From assembly GCF_027579695.1 (NCBI RefSeq), contig NC_083581.1, positions 62,166,718 through 62,230,717 on the forward strand: a stretch of DNA of 64,000 bases, given 5' to 3'. A program made the translations under genes and the position numbers. This DNA is from Neoarius graeffei (Eukaryota; Chordata; Actinopteri; Siluriformes; Ariidae). The notes under the pieces are model-generated. The model was not told the origin of the DNA and did not search any database. It saw only the letters and a program-made list of their open reading frames with translations. Below are positions 34,106-46,029 of the stretch, piece by piece (within the stretch, counting starts at the first letter, position 1; each line of letters begins with the position of its first letter).

Positions 34106-36082
34106 AATAATTTCTCCCTGATAATAACTGTTGCCTCCCTGCCTGTCATGACATGTCGCAGGGATTTACATCCCACTGATTCATGCCTGATATATTAATG
34201 AAATGTTTTTCATAGTTTTAGTACAGTCTATTAATAACTAGTGACCGTTATTCTAATGCACACATACGTAAGAACAAAACGTGTGGGTCCATCTGACAGA
34301 ATCTTGTACAATGACAATAAAGCAATCTTGAATCTTGAACGTGCACCTTCATTATATAAATTGTGCTATGACGCTCCTAGTTGTGCTACTACCATATGAA
34401 GTAACCACCTTGCTATGTGGCCTAATAGAGTGTCTTCACTCCTTGGAAAACAGTTGCTACACAGCAGCAACACTTTCATCACATCTTTTCATCATACAAA
34501 AATGTAGGGGTACTGAAAAAAAACCCATGCAAGAATAATACCTTTAATGTAAATTATACTTTGACGCACAAAGTGTAAAGGATAACTGATATCAGAGTTT
34601 CAGATGGGCTGCCAAGACAAGGTAGCTCAGCGGTGGGAATGAGATTCAGGCCATCTGTTTGGTGCTGGCAGGAATGATGGGGGTATTATGTGTGCAGAGG
34701 GTCCATTAAGCATGCATTTTCTAAGTTACAAAGGAAAAAGGGTGGTGTGCTTTGCTCCTTTTGGAGCCACTGAGCCTGTCTCTTAACTGCACTTGTAGGC
34801 ATTATTGTCTCTGTGATTACAGGCACTCTGGTGAATTGGCTGTGACTCACCTCTTGCCTCCTCCCTCTCCAATCACCGCCGGCGTACCCTGTCTCTTCCT
34901 GACAACACTCACTCTAGAATTTCCTCCTTTTCTTCTATTTGCATTGTTCGCTCGGCCTGTCATACTGCACCGATACAACAAGCCATCCGTTTCCGAGCAC
35001 AATACTCTATCTCAGATACCTCTATCATTCTGGAAAGGAAAAACAGTCAGTTGTGGTCAAGTAGTTTAGGTGCAGTCTGTAAAACTGCCACTCATGGGAT
35101 GACAGCACAGAATAGCCACGCCGTTTACCAGTCTTTGTGGTCTACACTTACATATGTAAATCATGAATAATCCTCCTTGCATTAACCTTTATCATGCTTT
35201 CTGGGCACCACATCAAAATCTGATCTGCATTTCAAAACCAAGCAGTGTCAGGTTCAATCATTCTGGGTCTTTGTGTCTTTTTTTCTTTTCTTTCTTTTCT
35301 TTTTTAATATCTATGGGACTCTGTAATTACTTATCTCTCGATCGTCTTTACACCGCTCAGTAATAACAACCAGTTATGCCGAACCCAAGCATTTTCTTCC
35401 TCATAGCTTTATTTCATCACCCGCCTACATGCTTTTCTGTCAACTGTAATGTTATTCAATAGCACTGAAAATTGAAAAAGGTCATAATTTTAGTGGCACG
35501 GTACCAGTTTTCACTTCAGCCAAAAATCTGTAATAGGCCTCTATTCATTGTGTGTGTGTGTGTGTGTGTGTGATGACAGTGCAGATTGAATTATTATGGG
35601 GCAGAAATGACAAAGAAAGAAAGAAAAGCGAACACTAGCGTACAGTATTGTGTTAGGAAGCACACAGGGGGTTAAGTGCAGCATGCAGAGCTCAGTGGTA
35701 ATGGTTCAGTCTGATCATTCACTTGTGAATGAATCCTCAGGGACCAGAACTGCTTCTTAGACAGGGGACGAGAAACACACACACTGCTCAGAAAGTCATA
35801 CCGTAAACCGAATAATTCCCTCCTGCAGAGGGCTGCACACCCAGTACACTCACAGGCACATTTAAACCCCACAGGCTAAAAGCTTTTATTAAAGATAATG
35901 GCATGAGTTTGCGGCCAGGGCTCATGGTGCATGAGTGTTGTGTTCGCAGGGTCACCTTCCTCACTCACACAGAGCATGACAACAAAGCTGCTTGTCACAC
36001 AATCAGAAGTGACGCTGAAACTGTCAGGCCATTAAGATGGTTCTTAGGATAGCTTTATTTGCACAGGGTAGTATTTTAACTG
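34106..36082. other. Mostly unassigned intergenic DNA
   Basis: CAATGACAATAAAGCAATCT (about 34309-34328) is a LINE-tail-like remnant. A (GT)n run occurs at about 35551-35573 and CTTTTCTTT-rich sequence at 35278-35305. No gene recognised. Confidence 0.45.
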
Positions 36083-37656
36083 GGGCGGCATGGTGATGTA
36101 GTGGTTAGCACTGTCGCCTCACAGCAAGAAGGTCCAGGTTCGAGCCCTGTGGCAAGCGAGGGCCTTTCTGTGTGGAGTTTGCATGTTCTCCCCGTGTCCG
36201 CTGGGTTTCCTCCGGGTGCTCCGGTTTCCCCCACAGTCCAAAGACATGCAGGTTAGGTTAACTGGTGACTCTAAGGCCCTGTCCACACGGCAACGGATTC
36301 AGGTGAATCTGATAAAATTGTTTATCGTTTCGGCCTGGCGTCCACACGGCACCGGCGTTTTGGGTGCCCCAAAACGAAATCTTTTGAGAACGGGTTCTAG
36401 AGTGAAAAAATCTGGCAACGGCGCCGTTGCAAAGTCGTCTGGATGAGTAGAATGGATTTGTTTACGATGACGTCACAACCACATGACTGTCAGTGCTTCA
36501 CACCGGGTAGAAGTGTAACGAACTCGATGCGAGTTGTCAACAAATCCTATAACTTGGTTCATGAAACGCGCTTACAAAATATTTTCACTGTGAATATTTA
36601 TTGTGTAATGGTGCAAAGTGAGAGAGAGAGAGAATAGCCCTTAGGGCAGAGTCTTTAGTCCATACACTGCGGAAGCAGTACCAAACCGCACACCGCCCGT
36701 GCGCTTTCCAAAAACAAAAACAATCCCGCCAGCAAAAATAGGAAAAAAAGGAGCGATCTCACCTCTTCAGATGTTGGTTTAAGTCCGACAATACATTCCT
36801 CAAAAAGGCCGTAGAAGAACAAAGTAATCCATCAACGTGTAGCATTCAATTTATTCCGGACCATTAAAGAATTCTGGAGGATCTCAGAATGTTGGCGTAC
36901 CGGCTTCCATCTACCCCCGTTCATTCCTCTCTCTCCATCTACCCCGTTCATTCCTCTTTCCGCGTCTCCATTCAAAAAACGAGCACGTGATTTAAAGGGA
37001 CTATAGCCATAGGACAGGGACTGAGAAGGTGTGCGCGTGTGACAGTGACAGGGAAGAACCTAGGCTCATGCTCGCCCTGAATTTCTCTTAAAGTGAAGGC
37101 AGAAGAACGTTCAGCGCCTGGCCAGGCTTTCTATGTATTAATTTACATAGACGTTTTAATATGAAATATAAATAAGTGTCTTAGACAATAGATACTATTT
37201 TATGCTACTGACTAATAATCAAAACTTTATGTGGCTAATGCTACAGAAGAAGGGGTTTATGCGCATGCATAACAACAACTTCTTCTATTGTTCTGGTGTC
37301 TCCGATGGGACCGTCTTACAGTGCACGTAGAGGTGTGGCATGTGTATTGCATTGTTTTCAGCAAGCGTTGCATTGCCATATGAACCTGATATTTTACTGA
37401 TCCGTTGCCCATGTGGACGCGATATTTAAAAAAAAAATCTCATTGCCGTTGTCGTGTGGATGTAGCCTAAATTGACCGTAGGTGTGAATGTGAGTGTGAA
37501 TGGTTGTCTGTGTCTATGTGTCAGCCCTGTGATGACCTGGCGACTTGTCCAGGGTGTACCCCGCCTTTCGCCCGTAGTCAGCTGGGATAGGCTCCAGCTT
37601 GCCTGCGACCCTGTAGAACAGGATAAAGCAGCTAGAGATAATGAGATGAGATGAGA
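36083..37656 (+). repeat. SINE split by a Harbinger-like element
   Basis: The SINE head and body (36083-36274) stop at GGTGACTCTAA and resume at TAAATTGACCGTAGG (37468-37656), exactly where intact copies read GACTCTAAATTGACCG. The 1,193 bp between is element A copy 1. Confidence 0.95.
36272..37470. mobile_element. Harbinger-like element A, copy 1
   Basis: Element 36275-37467 has inverted ends GGCCCTGTCCACACGGCAAC and GTTGTCGTGTGGATGTAGCC, with a TAA duplication at 36272-36274 and 37468-37470. The uninterrupted SINE consensus proves the TSD is TAA. It contains no transposase and lacks the THAP exon present in copies 2 and 3. Confidence 0.9.
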
Positions 37657-37657
37657 C

Positions 37658-37864
37658 TTTACAGGCATTTAGCAGACACTCTTATCCAGAGCAACATACA
37701 ACAAGCACACACACACCGTGCCTGGGGAGCAGTTGGAGGTTAGGTTCCTTGCTCAAGGGCACTTCAGCCATGGATTTTTTTTTTTCTTCTGCCAGTCCAG
37801 GGACTTGAACCACAACCCCTTGGGCCCAAGGCTGCTTCTCTAACCTTTAGACCATGCCCTTAAA
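37658..37864 (-). repeat. Second tRNA-derived SINE-like repeat
   Basis: GCATTTAGCAGACACTCTTA at one end and, on the minus strand, a tRNA-like head (CATGGTCTAAAGGTTAGAGA and GTGGTTCAAGTCCC) at the other. It abuts the preceding SINE. Confidence 0.7.
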
Positions 37865-38388
37865 ATGTTGAAACTCATATAGTAAGTTAGCACAATGCTC
37901 ACTGATTGCCTCATTGTGCTAACTTACTACGTGTTTCAGTGAACTCAAAATTGAACTCAAAATTTCAAGGCAGCCTGGTTATTTTTTTTAAATTAAAACA
38001 ACAATTTATTTTTATTTTTATTTTTTTTTACAGTGGATCATATGATGAGAGCTGTTCACTTCCACTTTCGAAAGATCTGTGTCAGGAAGGGAGTAAAACA
38101 TGTTATCATACAGATACTATAACTATATCTGGAGCCTTATTTCATTGTGCAGTATGGATAATGATGATAAAGCTGAGTTTGACTTTGAACATACTGTATC
38201 ATCTTTAAAGGATCTGTTAACAAAATATTAAGGACAGAACACAGTGGCTCAAACACAATCCTAGGAGTCATCTGTTTGCTATTTATCCAGTTTGTGTGAG
38301 ACACTGTAGATCAAAATGACCCCAAAGATTTACTTATTTTTGCTATTGCTTGTTGGTAAAGAAAGAATATTTAAGTAAACGTGATTAA
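37865..38388. other. Unassigned intergenic DNA
   Basis: AT-rich; no recognised gene. Confidence 0.35.
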
Positions 38389-38469
38389 CCCTTTCACCAC
38401 TGCAGACGTATTCTGGTCTCACTGTAGTAGGGAAACCCCTGCGTATGAAGTTATGCAGTGGTGAAAGGG
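38389..38469. repeat. Perfect-arm hairpin
   Basis: CCCTTTCACCACTGCA (38389-38404) and TGCAGTGGTGAAAGGG (38454-38469) are exact inverted repeats, with an imperfectly pairing interior. Confidence 0.8.
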
Positions 38470-38708
38470 TGAAATTATCAAAATCAAATAGGTCTCAACA
38501 ATTAACTGTGTACTTTCCCACTGATTGCCCCTGAGACCAAAAATAAAAACTGAATGGATAGATGTGTGAATGGACGGATGGATGGATCAACGGATCAATG
38601 GATGGAGCCTCAAGTTGAATGTTTTTAACATGATGGTTTCTGCTTGTCTGTGTGGTTCTCCTTCTGAGATTCTTGCAATATCCCAAGAATGAGAGGTTGA
38701 ATGCACAG

Positions 38709-39340
38709 TACCCTCCATCATTATTGTGACATTACAAAAAATTAATATTTTGGCAATAAACACTCAAGGTGGGTTTGGTGTAAAAAGAAGGATGGCTATA
38801 ATGAAAAGAACCCGATCCCAACTGTAAAATATGGTGGAAGTTCTGTGATGATTTGGGGCTGTTTTTCCTCCAAAGGTCCTGAAAACCTTATTAGAGTACA
38901 TGGCATCATGGAGTCCATGAAATATCAGGGCATTTTAAATCAAAATCTGGCTCCTCTGATAGGAAACTAAAACTGGGTCATCACTGGATCTTCCAGCAGG
39001 ACAATGATATGAAGCATATGTCCAAATAAACATAAAAATGGTTTGCTGACCACAGAATGAAGCTTCTGCCCTGGCCATCTCAGTCCCTTGACCTGAACCC
39101 CATTGAAAACCTGTGGTGAACTGAAGAAGAGAGAGCACAAGAGAGGGCCTCGGACCCTGGATAATCTGGAGATATTGTGTAAAGAGGAATGGTCTCAGAT
39201 GCCCTGCTCTGTATCTCCAACCTTATAAAATGTTATAGGAGAAGACTCAGTGCTGTTTTACTGGCAAAGGGAGGTTATACAAACTATTAAATGCAAGGGG
39301 TGCCAATAATAATGTCACATGTGTTTTTGCTGAAAATAAT
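38709..39340 (+). pseudogene. Tc1-like transposase relic
   Basis: Plus-strand text shows NPIPTVKYGGSSVMIWGCFS, then WIFQQDND.KH and, in a shifted frame, L.PLT/DLNPIENLW-like sequence, the classic second and third catalytic regions of Tc1 transposases. Stops and a frame change break it, and the N-terminal DNA-binding part is missing. Ends resemble GTGACATTA...TAATGTCAC. Confidence 0.85.
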
Positions 39341-39381
39341 AATTTATTGACAAGGGATTTGTTTTTCTCTGAATAAATTTC

Positions 39382-39758
39382 TCATCTCATCTCATCTTCT
39401 CTAGCTGCTTTATCCTGTTCTACAGGGTCGCAGGCGAGCTGGAGCCTATCCCAGCTGACTATGGGTGAAAGGCGGGGTACACCCTGGACAAGTCGCCAGG
39501 TCATCACAGGGCTGACACAGAGACACAGACAACCATTCACACTCACATTCACACCTACGGTCAATTTAGAGTCACCAGTTAACCTAACCTGCATGTCTTT
39601 GGACTGTGGGGGAAACCGGAGCACCCGGAGGAAACCCACGCAGACACGAGGAGAACATGCAAACTCCACACAGAAAGGCCTTCGCCAGCCACGGGGCTCA
39701 AACCCGGACCTTCTTGCTGTGAGGTGACATCGCTAACCACTACACCACTGTGCTGCCG
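39382..39758 (-). repeat. Full-length SINE, inverted
   Basis: Tail CTCATCTCATCTCATCTTCTC at the left, head CACTGTGCTGCCGG at the right; all body landmarks are present. Confidence 0.93.
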
Positions 39759-39794
39759 GATTTTTTTCTAACCCTTTTTTAAAAAAATCTTTAT

Positions 39795-40205
39795 AAGGAG
39801 TGCCAGGACGGTGGTGTAGTGGTTAGCACTGTCACCTCACAGTAAGAAAGTCCTGGGTTCGATCCCAGCAGCCGGCCTTTCTGGGCCTTTCTGTGTGGAG
39901 TTTGCATGTTCTCCCCGTGTCTGTGTGGGTTTACTCCAGGTGCTCCGGTTTCCCCCACAGTCCAAAGACATGCAGGTTAGGTTAACAGGTGACTCTAAAT
40001 TGACCGTAGGTGTGAATGTGAGTGTGAATGGTTGTCTGTGTCTATGTGTCAGCCCTGTGATAACCTGGTGACTTGTCCAGGGTGTACCCTGCCTCTCGCC
40101 CATAGTCAGCTGGGATAGGATCCAGCTTGCTTGCGACCCTGTAGAACAGGATAAGTGGCTACAGATAGTGGATGGATGGATGGATGGATGGAAGGAGTGC
40201 CAGGA
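39795..40205 (+). repeat. Full-length SINE with 14-bp TSD
   Basis: The copy (39809-40191) ends in (GGAT)n and is flanked by AAGGAGTGCCAGGA at 39795-39808 and 40192-40205. Confidence 0.95.
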
Positions 40206-40500
40206 ATCCTGGAGGACACTGTGAGTAGGATTTATATGGAAAGATCATTGTAACCAGCAGGTGAGCTGATTAGTTTTGGAAGTGATCCACACAGGGTCGA
40301 GGTCACATCAAGGCTCAATATCTGAAATAGGTTTCCTTCAATAACTTCCTTCCCATGTATATTTTTAGGGTATTTGAGGCATACAAATGAGTAGGAAGAA
40401 GGGACAAGAAGTCGTGTATTTTTGATGTTTACCTTACTCACACACACAAGAACAATTTACCAGCATGCTCTGGGAGATGAGAGGAAACTGGAGAACCTGG
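40206..40500. other. Unassigned spacer
   Basis: Nothing recognisable. Confidence 0.3.
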
Positions 40501-40504
40501 AGGA

Positions 40505-40990
40505 ATCTTCTTCTCCTTCTTTTGGCTGCTCCTGATTAGGGGTCGCCACAGTGGATCTTTCGTCTCCATTGCTCCCTGTCTTCCGCATCCTTCTCTACTA
40601 CACCTGCCACTTTCACGTCCTCTCTCACCACATCCATGTATCTTCTCTTTGGCCTTCCTCATGTTCGTTTGCCTGGCAGCTCCATCCTCAACATTCTCCT
40701 TCCCACATGCTCTGCATCTCTTCTCAGGATGTGCCCATACCATCTCAGTCTCATCTCTCTTAGCTTCATTCCCAAGCTCTCCACATGTACTGTCCCTCTG
40801 ATGTGCTCGTTCGTTATCCTGTCCAACCTCCCATCACAAACCTTAACATCCTCAACTCCGCCACCTCCAACTTTGCCTCCTGTCTCTTCGTTAAGGGTAC
40901 GGTCTCCAATCCGTACATCACAGCTGGTCTCACTACTGTCTTATACATCTTACCTTTCACTTTTGCTGGGACTTTCTGATCACAAATGAA
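40505..40990 (-). pseudogene. LINE 3' end (C-terminal part of reverse transcriptase ORF)
   Basis: Translated on the minus strand with frame changes it gives VPAKVKGKMYKTVVRPAVMYGLE, later a MDVVREDVKVAGVVEEDAED stretch and W.RKIHCGDP, the C-terminal region of RTE/L1-like fish LINEs (VPAK.KGK.Y.TVVRPA, EEDA.DR..WRR). It is 5'-truncated and disrupted. Confidence 0.75.
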
Positions 40991-41385
40991 CCTGGAGGAA
41001 TGAAATATAAAATTGTGTTTTTATTCAACAACAACAACAAAAGCAAATTGGCCTTATTTCTTTATTTCAAGGCAGGTCACCTGTCAATATCTATATAATA
41101 CAAAGAAGAAAAAGCTTTTATTTGTCACAGAGAGAAACATCTTGGATGACCCATCATAGTTTCTGTTATGGTATTATCTCATGATTTATGGATTCCTGTA
41201 TTTATAAAACTGAAAAAAAAAATTTCAGGTTGTAATTCACTTGTCTCTAAATGTCACCTATTAGGTTAAGGACGTATTTTAAAAACGAGTTGTTTTTAAA
41301 ACATTAAAATGAAAGCAGACAGGCTGAGGTTAAAAATCTCCTCAGCAACAACAACAACAAAAATCTTCATGAATTGACAACAAAG
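40991..41385. other. AT-rich spacer with (CAA)n runs
   Basis: CAACAACAACAACAAAAG and a second CAACAACAACAAC run. No gene seen. Confidence 0.4.
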
Positions 41386-41470
41386 CGCACGCGCGCACGC
41401 GCCTAATCTACTACTACACACGCACACTCTCTATGGCATGCACACACGCGCGCGCGCTCACGCACGCGTT
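41386..41470. repeat. Alternating CG/CA purine-pyrimidine tract
   Basis: GCGCACGCGCGCACGCGC and CACACACGCGCGCGCGCTCA are strongly alternating and could adopt Z-DNA. They lie just upstream of the promoter-like region. Confidence 0.8.
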
Positions 41471-41499
41471 TTTAAATCACAAAAGCCCTCAGCTCATTG

Positions 41500-41700
41500 G
41501 ATGCTCTTGAGCTCACAGCAGCAAATACAGCCAATCCCGGTTTAGGACACTGGCAGTGGGCGGGGCTTTGTCCCGTCCCTCTGGCTGAGAGGGGAGGAGC
41601 TTGCTCATGCAGGGCTTTTTCTTTCTTACTGAAGAAGGACAGAGACCCCACAATCCCATCACTCACACCTATAAAGCTTTCCTCCCGAATGATTAAAGTC
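41500..41700 (+). promoter_or_regulatory. Promoter-like region with TATA box
   Basis: GC-rich sequence with GGGCGGGGC (GC box, about 41558-41567) and CCAAT (about 41531-41535), then TATAAAG at 41670-41676. A transcript would start near 41700. No other gene start is visible nearby. Confidence 0.5.
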
Positions 41701-41878
41701 GCTCCCTGACGTTAGTGAATCACTCATTTACTTCATTTTCCACTCATAGAGCAGCTACAGCCCGCTAGCTATTCTAGCTTTACAGCTTTAGCTATAGGCT
41801 ACCTGCTCTGCCGCTTTGTGTTTTGTTGCTCGCAGCCCCTCTCAAACAAATCTCTGATGTTGTAGAGCAAGACGCAAG
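41700..41878 (+). other. Candidate non-coding first exon of next gene (possibly rere)
   Basis: A CpG-containing stretch ends in a consensus donor (CAAG|GTAAGT, GT at 41879-41880). It lies about 30 bp past the TATA box, is about 180 bp long and has no sizeable ORF, as for a 5' UTR exon. In vertebrates RERE lies downstream of ENO1 on the same strand and has long 5' UTR introns, so rere is the leading guess. No coding exon was seen. Confidence 0.4.
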
Positions 41879-42308
41879 GTAAGTTTACAACATTTACGAC
41901 TTCCGGCGTCAGCGTGTCCGACAGCGTCTTTCTTCGTCCGTGTGTCGATATTCGGTCGCAGTGGCTGCTGCAATTAGCCTGCGTGTTAATCATTGGCTAT
42001 TAGCTAGCAGTGTTCGGGGCTTGCTGATTAGCCACCGTGGTGCTGAGAGGTGGGTTAGCTAGCTAAGCAGCAGCAGGCAGGGATGATGCTGGTTATCATG
42101 GCTGCTGCAGGCAGGTCCGGGCGGTTTGAGCTGCCTGTGTGAGGGGAAGGAAAGCATGAGGTTAGAAGTTGGAAAAAGCTTTTGTCTTCTTGTGCATGTT
42201 GAACTTGTTGAGGCTCCTGGGCGCGTGCTTTTGTTGTTTTCTTCTTCTTCTTGTTGCTGCTGCTGCTGCTGCTGTGGCTTCAGCTGGTTTGTGTCTCACC
42301 CATCTGCT

Positions 42309-42386
42309 CTCTTCCACTCATCTCTCTCTCTCTCTCTCTCCAGCAGCTGGGCTTTCACATGCCACTTGTTTCGATTCATTCATTAG

Positions 42387-42438
<52 letters not shown>

Positions 42439-42904
42439 GTCTTTCTCTCTTTCTGTCTGTTGCTCTGCCTGTCTTCCTTCCTTTCTTTTTCTTCCTTTCT
42501 TGTTTTTCCTTCCTTCCTTCCTTTTTCTCTCTTCCTTTCTTTACTTTCTCTTTCTTCCTTTCCCTTCCTTCCTTCCTTCCTTCCTTTTTCTCTCTTCCTT
42601 TCTTTACTTTCTCTTCCTTCCTTTCTTTCTTTCCTTCTTCCTTCTTTCTTTTTTCTTTTCTTGCTTCCTTCCTCTTTTTTCCTTCCTTCCTTTCTCTTCC
42701 TTCCTTTCTTGTTCTTTCTTTCTTTTTTCCTTCCTTCCTTTCTTCTTTCTCTTTTTTCTTTTCTTGCTTCCTTCCTTTCTTTTTTCCTTCCTTCCTTTCT
42801 CTTCCTTCCTTTCTTGTTCTTTTTCTTTTTTCCTTCCTTTCTTTTTCTCTTTCTTTCTCTCTCCAGCAGCTGGGCTTTCACATGCCACTTGTTTCAATTC
42901 ATTC

Positions 42905-42968
<64 letters not shown>

Positions 42969-43085
42969 CTTGTCTTTCTCTCTTTCTTTCTGTCTGTTGC
43001 TCTGCCTGTCTTTTTCTTCCTTTCTTGTTTTTCCTTCCTTTTCTTTCTTTCTTTCTTTCTTTCTTTCTTGTTTTTCCTTCCTTTT

Positions 43086-43125
<40 letters not shown>

Positions 43126-43141
43126 GTTTTTCCTTCCTTCC

Positions 43142-43189
<48 letters not shown>

Positions 43190-43243
43190 GTTTTTCCTTC
43201 CTTCCTTTTTCTTTCTTTCTTTCTTTCTTTCTTCCTTCCTTTC

Positions 43244-43303
<60 letters not shown>

Positions 43304-43323
43304 GTTTTTCCTTCCTTCCTTTT

Positions 43324-43373
<50 letters not shown>

Positions 43374-43449
43374 TTCCTTTCTCTTTCTTCCTTCCTTTCT
43401 CTCTTTCTCTCTTTCTTTCTTTCTTTCTTGTTTTTCCTTCCTTCCTTTT

Positions 43450-43503
<54 letters not shown>

Positions 43504-43650
43504 TTTCTCTTTCTTTCTTCCTTTCTCTTTCTTTCTTTCTTTCTTTCTTTCTTGTTTTTCCTTCCTTCCTTTTTCTTTCTTTCTTTCTTCCTTTCTTCCT
43601 TCCTTTCTCTTTCTTTCTTTCTTTCTTTCTTTCTGCGTGTCTTTCTTTTC
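42309..43650 (+). repeat. Pyrimidine microsatellite field (CTAT, CTTC, CTTT)
   Basis: About 1.3 kb nearly free of purines on the + strand. It has (CT)n, (CTAT)n at about 42388-42437 and 42908-42967, mixed CCTT/CTTT from 42470 to 42850 and (CTTT)n blocks to 43635. A unit CCAGCAGCTGGGCTTTCACA...CATTCATTA plus (CTAT)n is duplicated at about 42340 and 42863. CTTGTTTTTCCTTCC recurs as a spacer between (CTTT)n runs. Long open frames of Ser/Phe/Leu are artefacts of the repeat. Confidence 0.95.
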
Positions 43651-43659
43651 TTTTAAAAT

Positions 43660-45213
43660 CTCACACACATTTCTTAGCACTGTGATTCTCAAAGTGGACT
43701 CCAGAGATCTCCGGGACTAAATGATGTTTAGGATTCTTCCTATTTTTCGATGACATGCTGGTCAGCTTTCATTGTGCATGCAGAGATTCTACTTTTATTT
43801 TATTTTGATTTTATTTCATGATACTGACATCAGAAATGAGTGTCCAGCTTCCAAAACATCCAGCATCCAAACCTTCTCTCCCTCTACAAGCTTCTGTTGC
43901 TAAATTATGCAAAACATCAGAGACACAGTGGCCAGGTTGTCTTCTGTGCTTTTGAGTCACGTCACTTAACATGACACTTCTTCAGTGCAAATGGTTTGAA
44001 TTGTAAAATGTTCCAGATCCTGGTTCAGGTTCCCCAAAACATCATAAGCAGTAAAATGAGAGCGTGTGGTGCTCAGTGCTCACTCAAACACTGACTGATG
44101 GTTATAATAATTATTGTTGTTTTTATGACTTGGTGATCAAGATCATTACAAGCTATCAAGTGTCATTATGAATGCACCGATCCTCCTCTGTTTTTATTTG
44201 TTTAAAAATTTTTTTGATTAATTCTCAGAGTAACCTACAAGCTCTCGACACGCTTCTTTTGTTTCTAAGTTATGCGAAACATCACAGCCGTGCTCACAGC
44301 AAGCCTTAAGACACTTGTGTTCTGTGTTTACATGCAGGATCTGATGTGTGTCAGTCAAAAACACGTGTTCACTACTTAAACAACTATTTTGGCTCAAGTG
44401 TGTTAGATCCAGGCTCAGATTCCCCAAATCATCATCAAAGTTAAGATATTCTTTGTAAGCTGTTCTTTCAGCTTTTAAGATTATTGCTTATCGCACTGTA
44501 TATTGATAAAACCTGAATTTTGTAGCAGACTGTGCTGTAACATGGTCTCCGTGTCGGATTATACAGTGGAGATGTTTTAATGATAGAGCTGTGATTAAAG
44601 AAACTAAAACATTCGGCTTACGTCATCAATCTGCGCAGAACTTTGTGTTAAAAGAAACATCCTTAAATAGTAGCATGAGGTACTATTTGGGTGTTTTTTT
44701 TTTTTAACCAATTCTGTAAGTTTTACTCAATCCTTTTACTCAACTCTTGGTGGATTTTAGACAAGTGTGATCGCAGCATTTGCACTCTTGAGATTTGGAT
44801 TAAAATATTTCTGATACTGCCAGAACTTTGTTGTCGGCTGTCGTTGGTTGCAGTGGCACTAAATCAGCCACAGGCGAGCACATCGCTTTAACCGTTCTAA
44901 AACGGCCAAACTTGTCAACAAAATAATTCTTCATGATGTGTGATTTTAATCTGTAACTGCGAAAGTGTAAACCCAGCTGTAGAGACAGAGTTCAAGCATG
45001 CAAAGGTGCTATTTATTTACTTCTTTACTTGCGTTCCTTATTGTACAAATAACCCAGACGATATGTAGAACTTGATCAAAAACTATAGGTTAAGGCATTT
45101 AGCAAAAGTTTTATTAAGTTGCCAAGAAAACCCGTTTGGAGAAGTGACGTCCGGCCCAATTTGTGTTTGGATGCATATCGTGTCCGTCATTTTATCGACA
45201 CTATATGGGTCAC
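43660..45213. other. Intronic or intergenic DNA with a diverged duplication
   Basis: Two related stretches about 360 bp apart (about 43880-44060 and 44230-44445) share TTATGC.AAACATCA and TTC.CCAAA.CATCAT. No coding feature. Confidence 0.4.
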
Positions 45214-46029
45214 TTAGACTACGTTCAGACTGCACCCTGAAACGACCCATATCCGATTTTTTTGCCCATATGCGACCTGTATCCAATTTGTTATTAACAA
45301 TCTGAACGACACAGATCCGATTTTTTTCACATGCGACCCAGGCTGCTTGGATATGTGGTCCTAATTCCGATGCGTATCCGATATTTTCACATGCGACTGC
45401 AGTCTGACCGGACAGGTCGCATTCATGCGACCTACACGTCATCAACAAGAGACAAACATCACTATTCTGCGTTGGCTAATCCCGCCTCTTTGGTGGAAAG
45501 CAACAACATTTGTACAGTTTTCAGAATTTAAATAGACTTTTATAGAATTGATCAAGCTAATGGTGGATTTGGTAGGGACCTGGATGTTGATCTGTTAGCC
45601 TGATTAAATAAAAGAGTTTCTATAACTGATTTATAACTTAAACCATCCTGTATTACAAGATTATAAGATTGTTCTGGAAATTTCCAGTAATTTGACACCT
45701 TCGGTCTCATTAGTCTGCTGCCCACATTAATCAGATTATTGTGCGAGTTCCGCCGCCGCCACAAAAACCACATCGCCAGGTCTCGCCTCATCTCCATGCT
45801 TTACTTGCAAACTTGAAGAGTGCGCTTTTTTTTTGTTTACATATTACGTAGATGTGCTTATTACGTGTCAATTTGCGCAAGCGGGACACTTTTGGGTCGT
45901 TTTCCGTTCATATTGGAGATCGCATACAAGTCTCATATAATTGGTAATGTGAACGGCCTAACAAAAAAATCGGATTTCACAACAAATCGGATATGGGTCG
46001 TTTCAGGTTGCAGTCTGAACGTAGTGTTA
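45214..46029. mobile_element. Harbinger-like element B, copy 1
   Basis: The ends GACTACGTTCAGACTGCA (45217) and TGCAGTCTGAACGTAGTG (to 46026) are inverted, with TTA at 45214-45216 and 46027-46029. It is 810 bp. Internal CATATCCGATTTTTTTG, CATATGCGACCTG words recur toward both ends. Confidence 0.88.

Noticed and set aside
42169-43720. Overlapping long frames of Ser/Phe/Leu and, on the other strand, Lys/Glu/Arg
   Set aside because: They are translations of CTTT/CTTC microsatellites; several frames are open at once.
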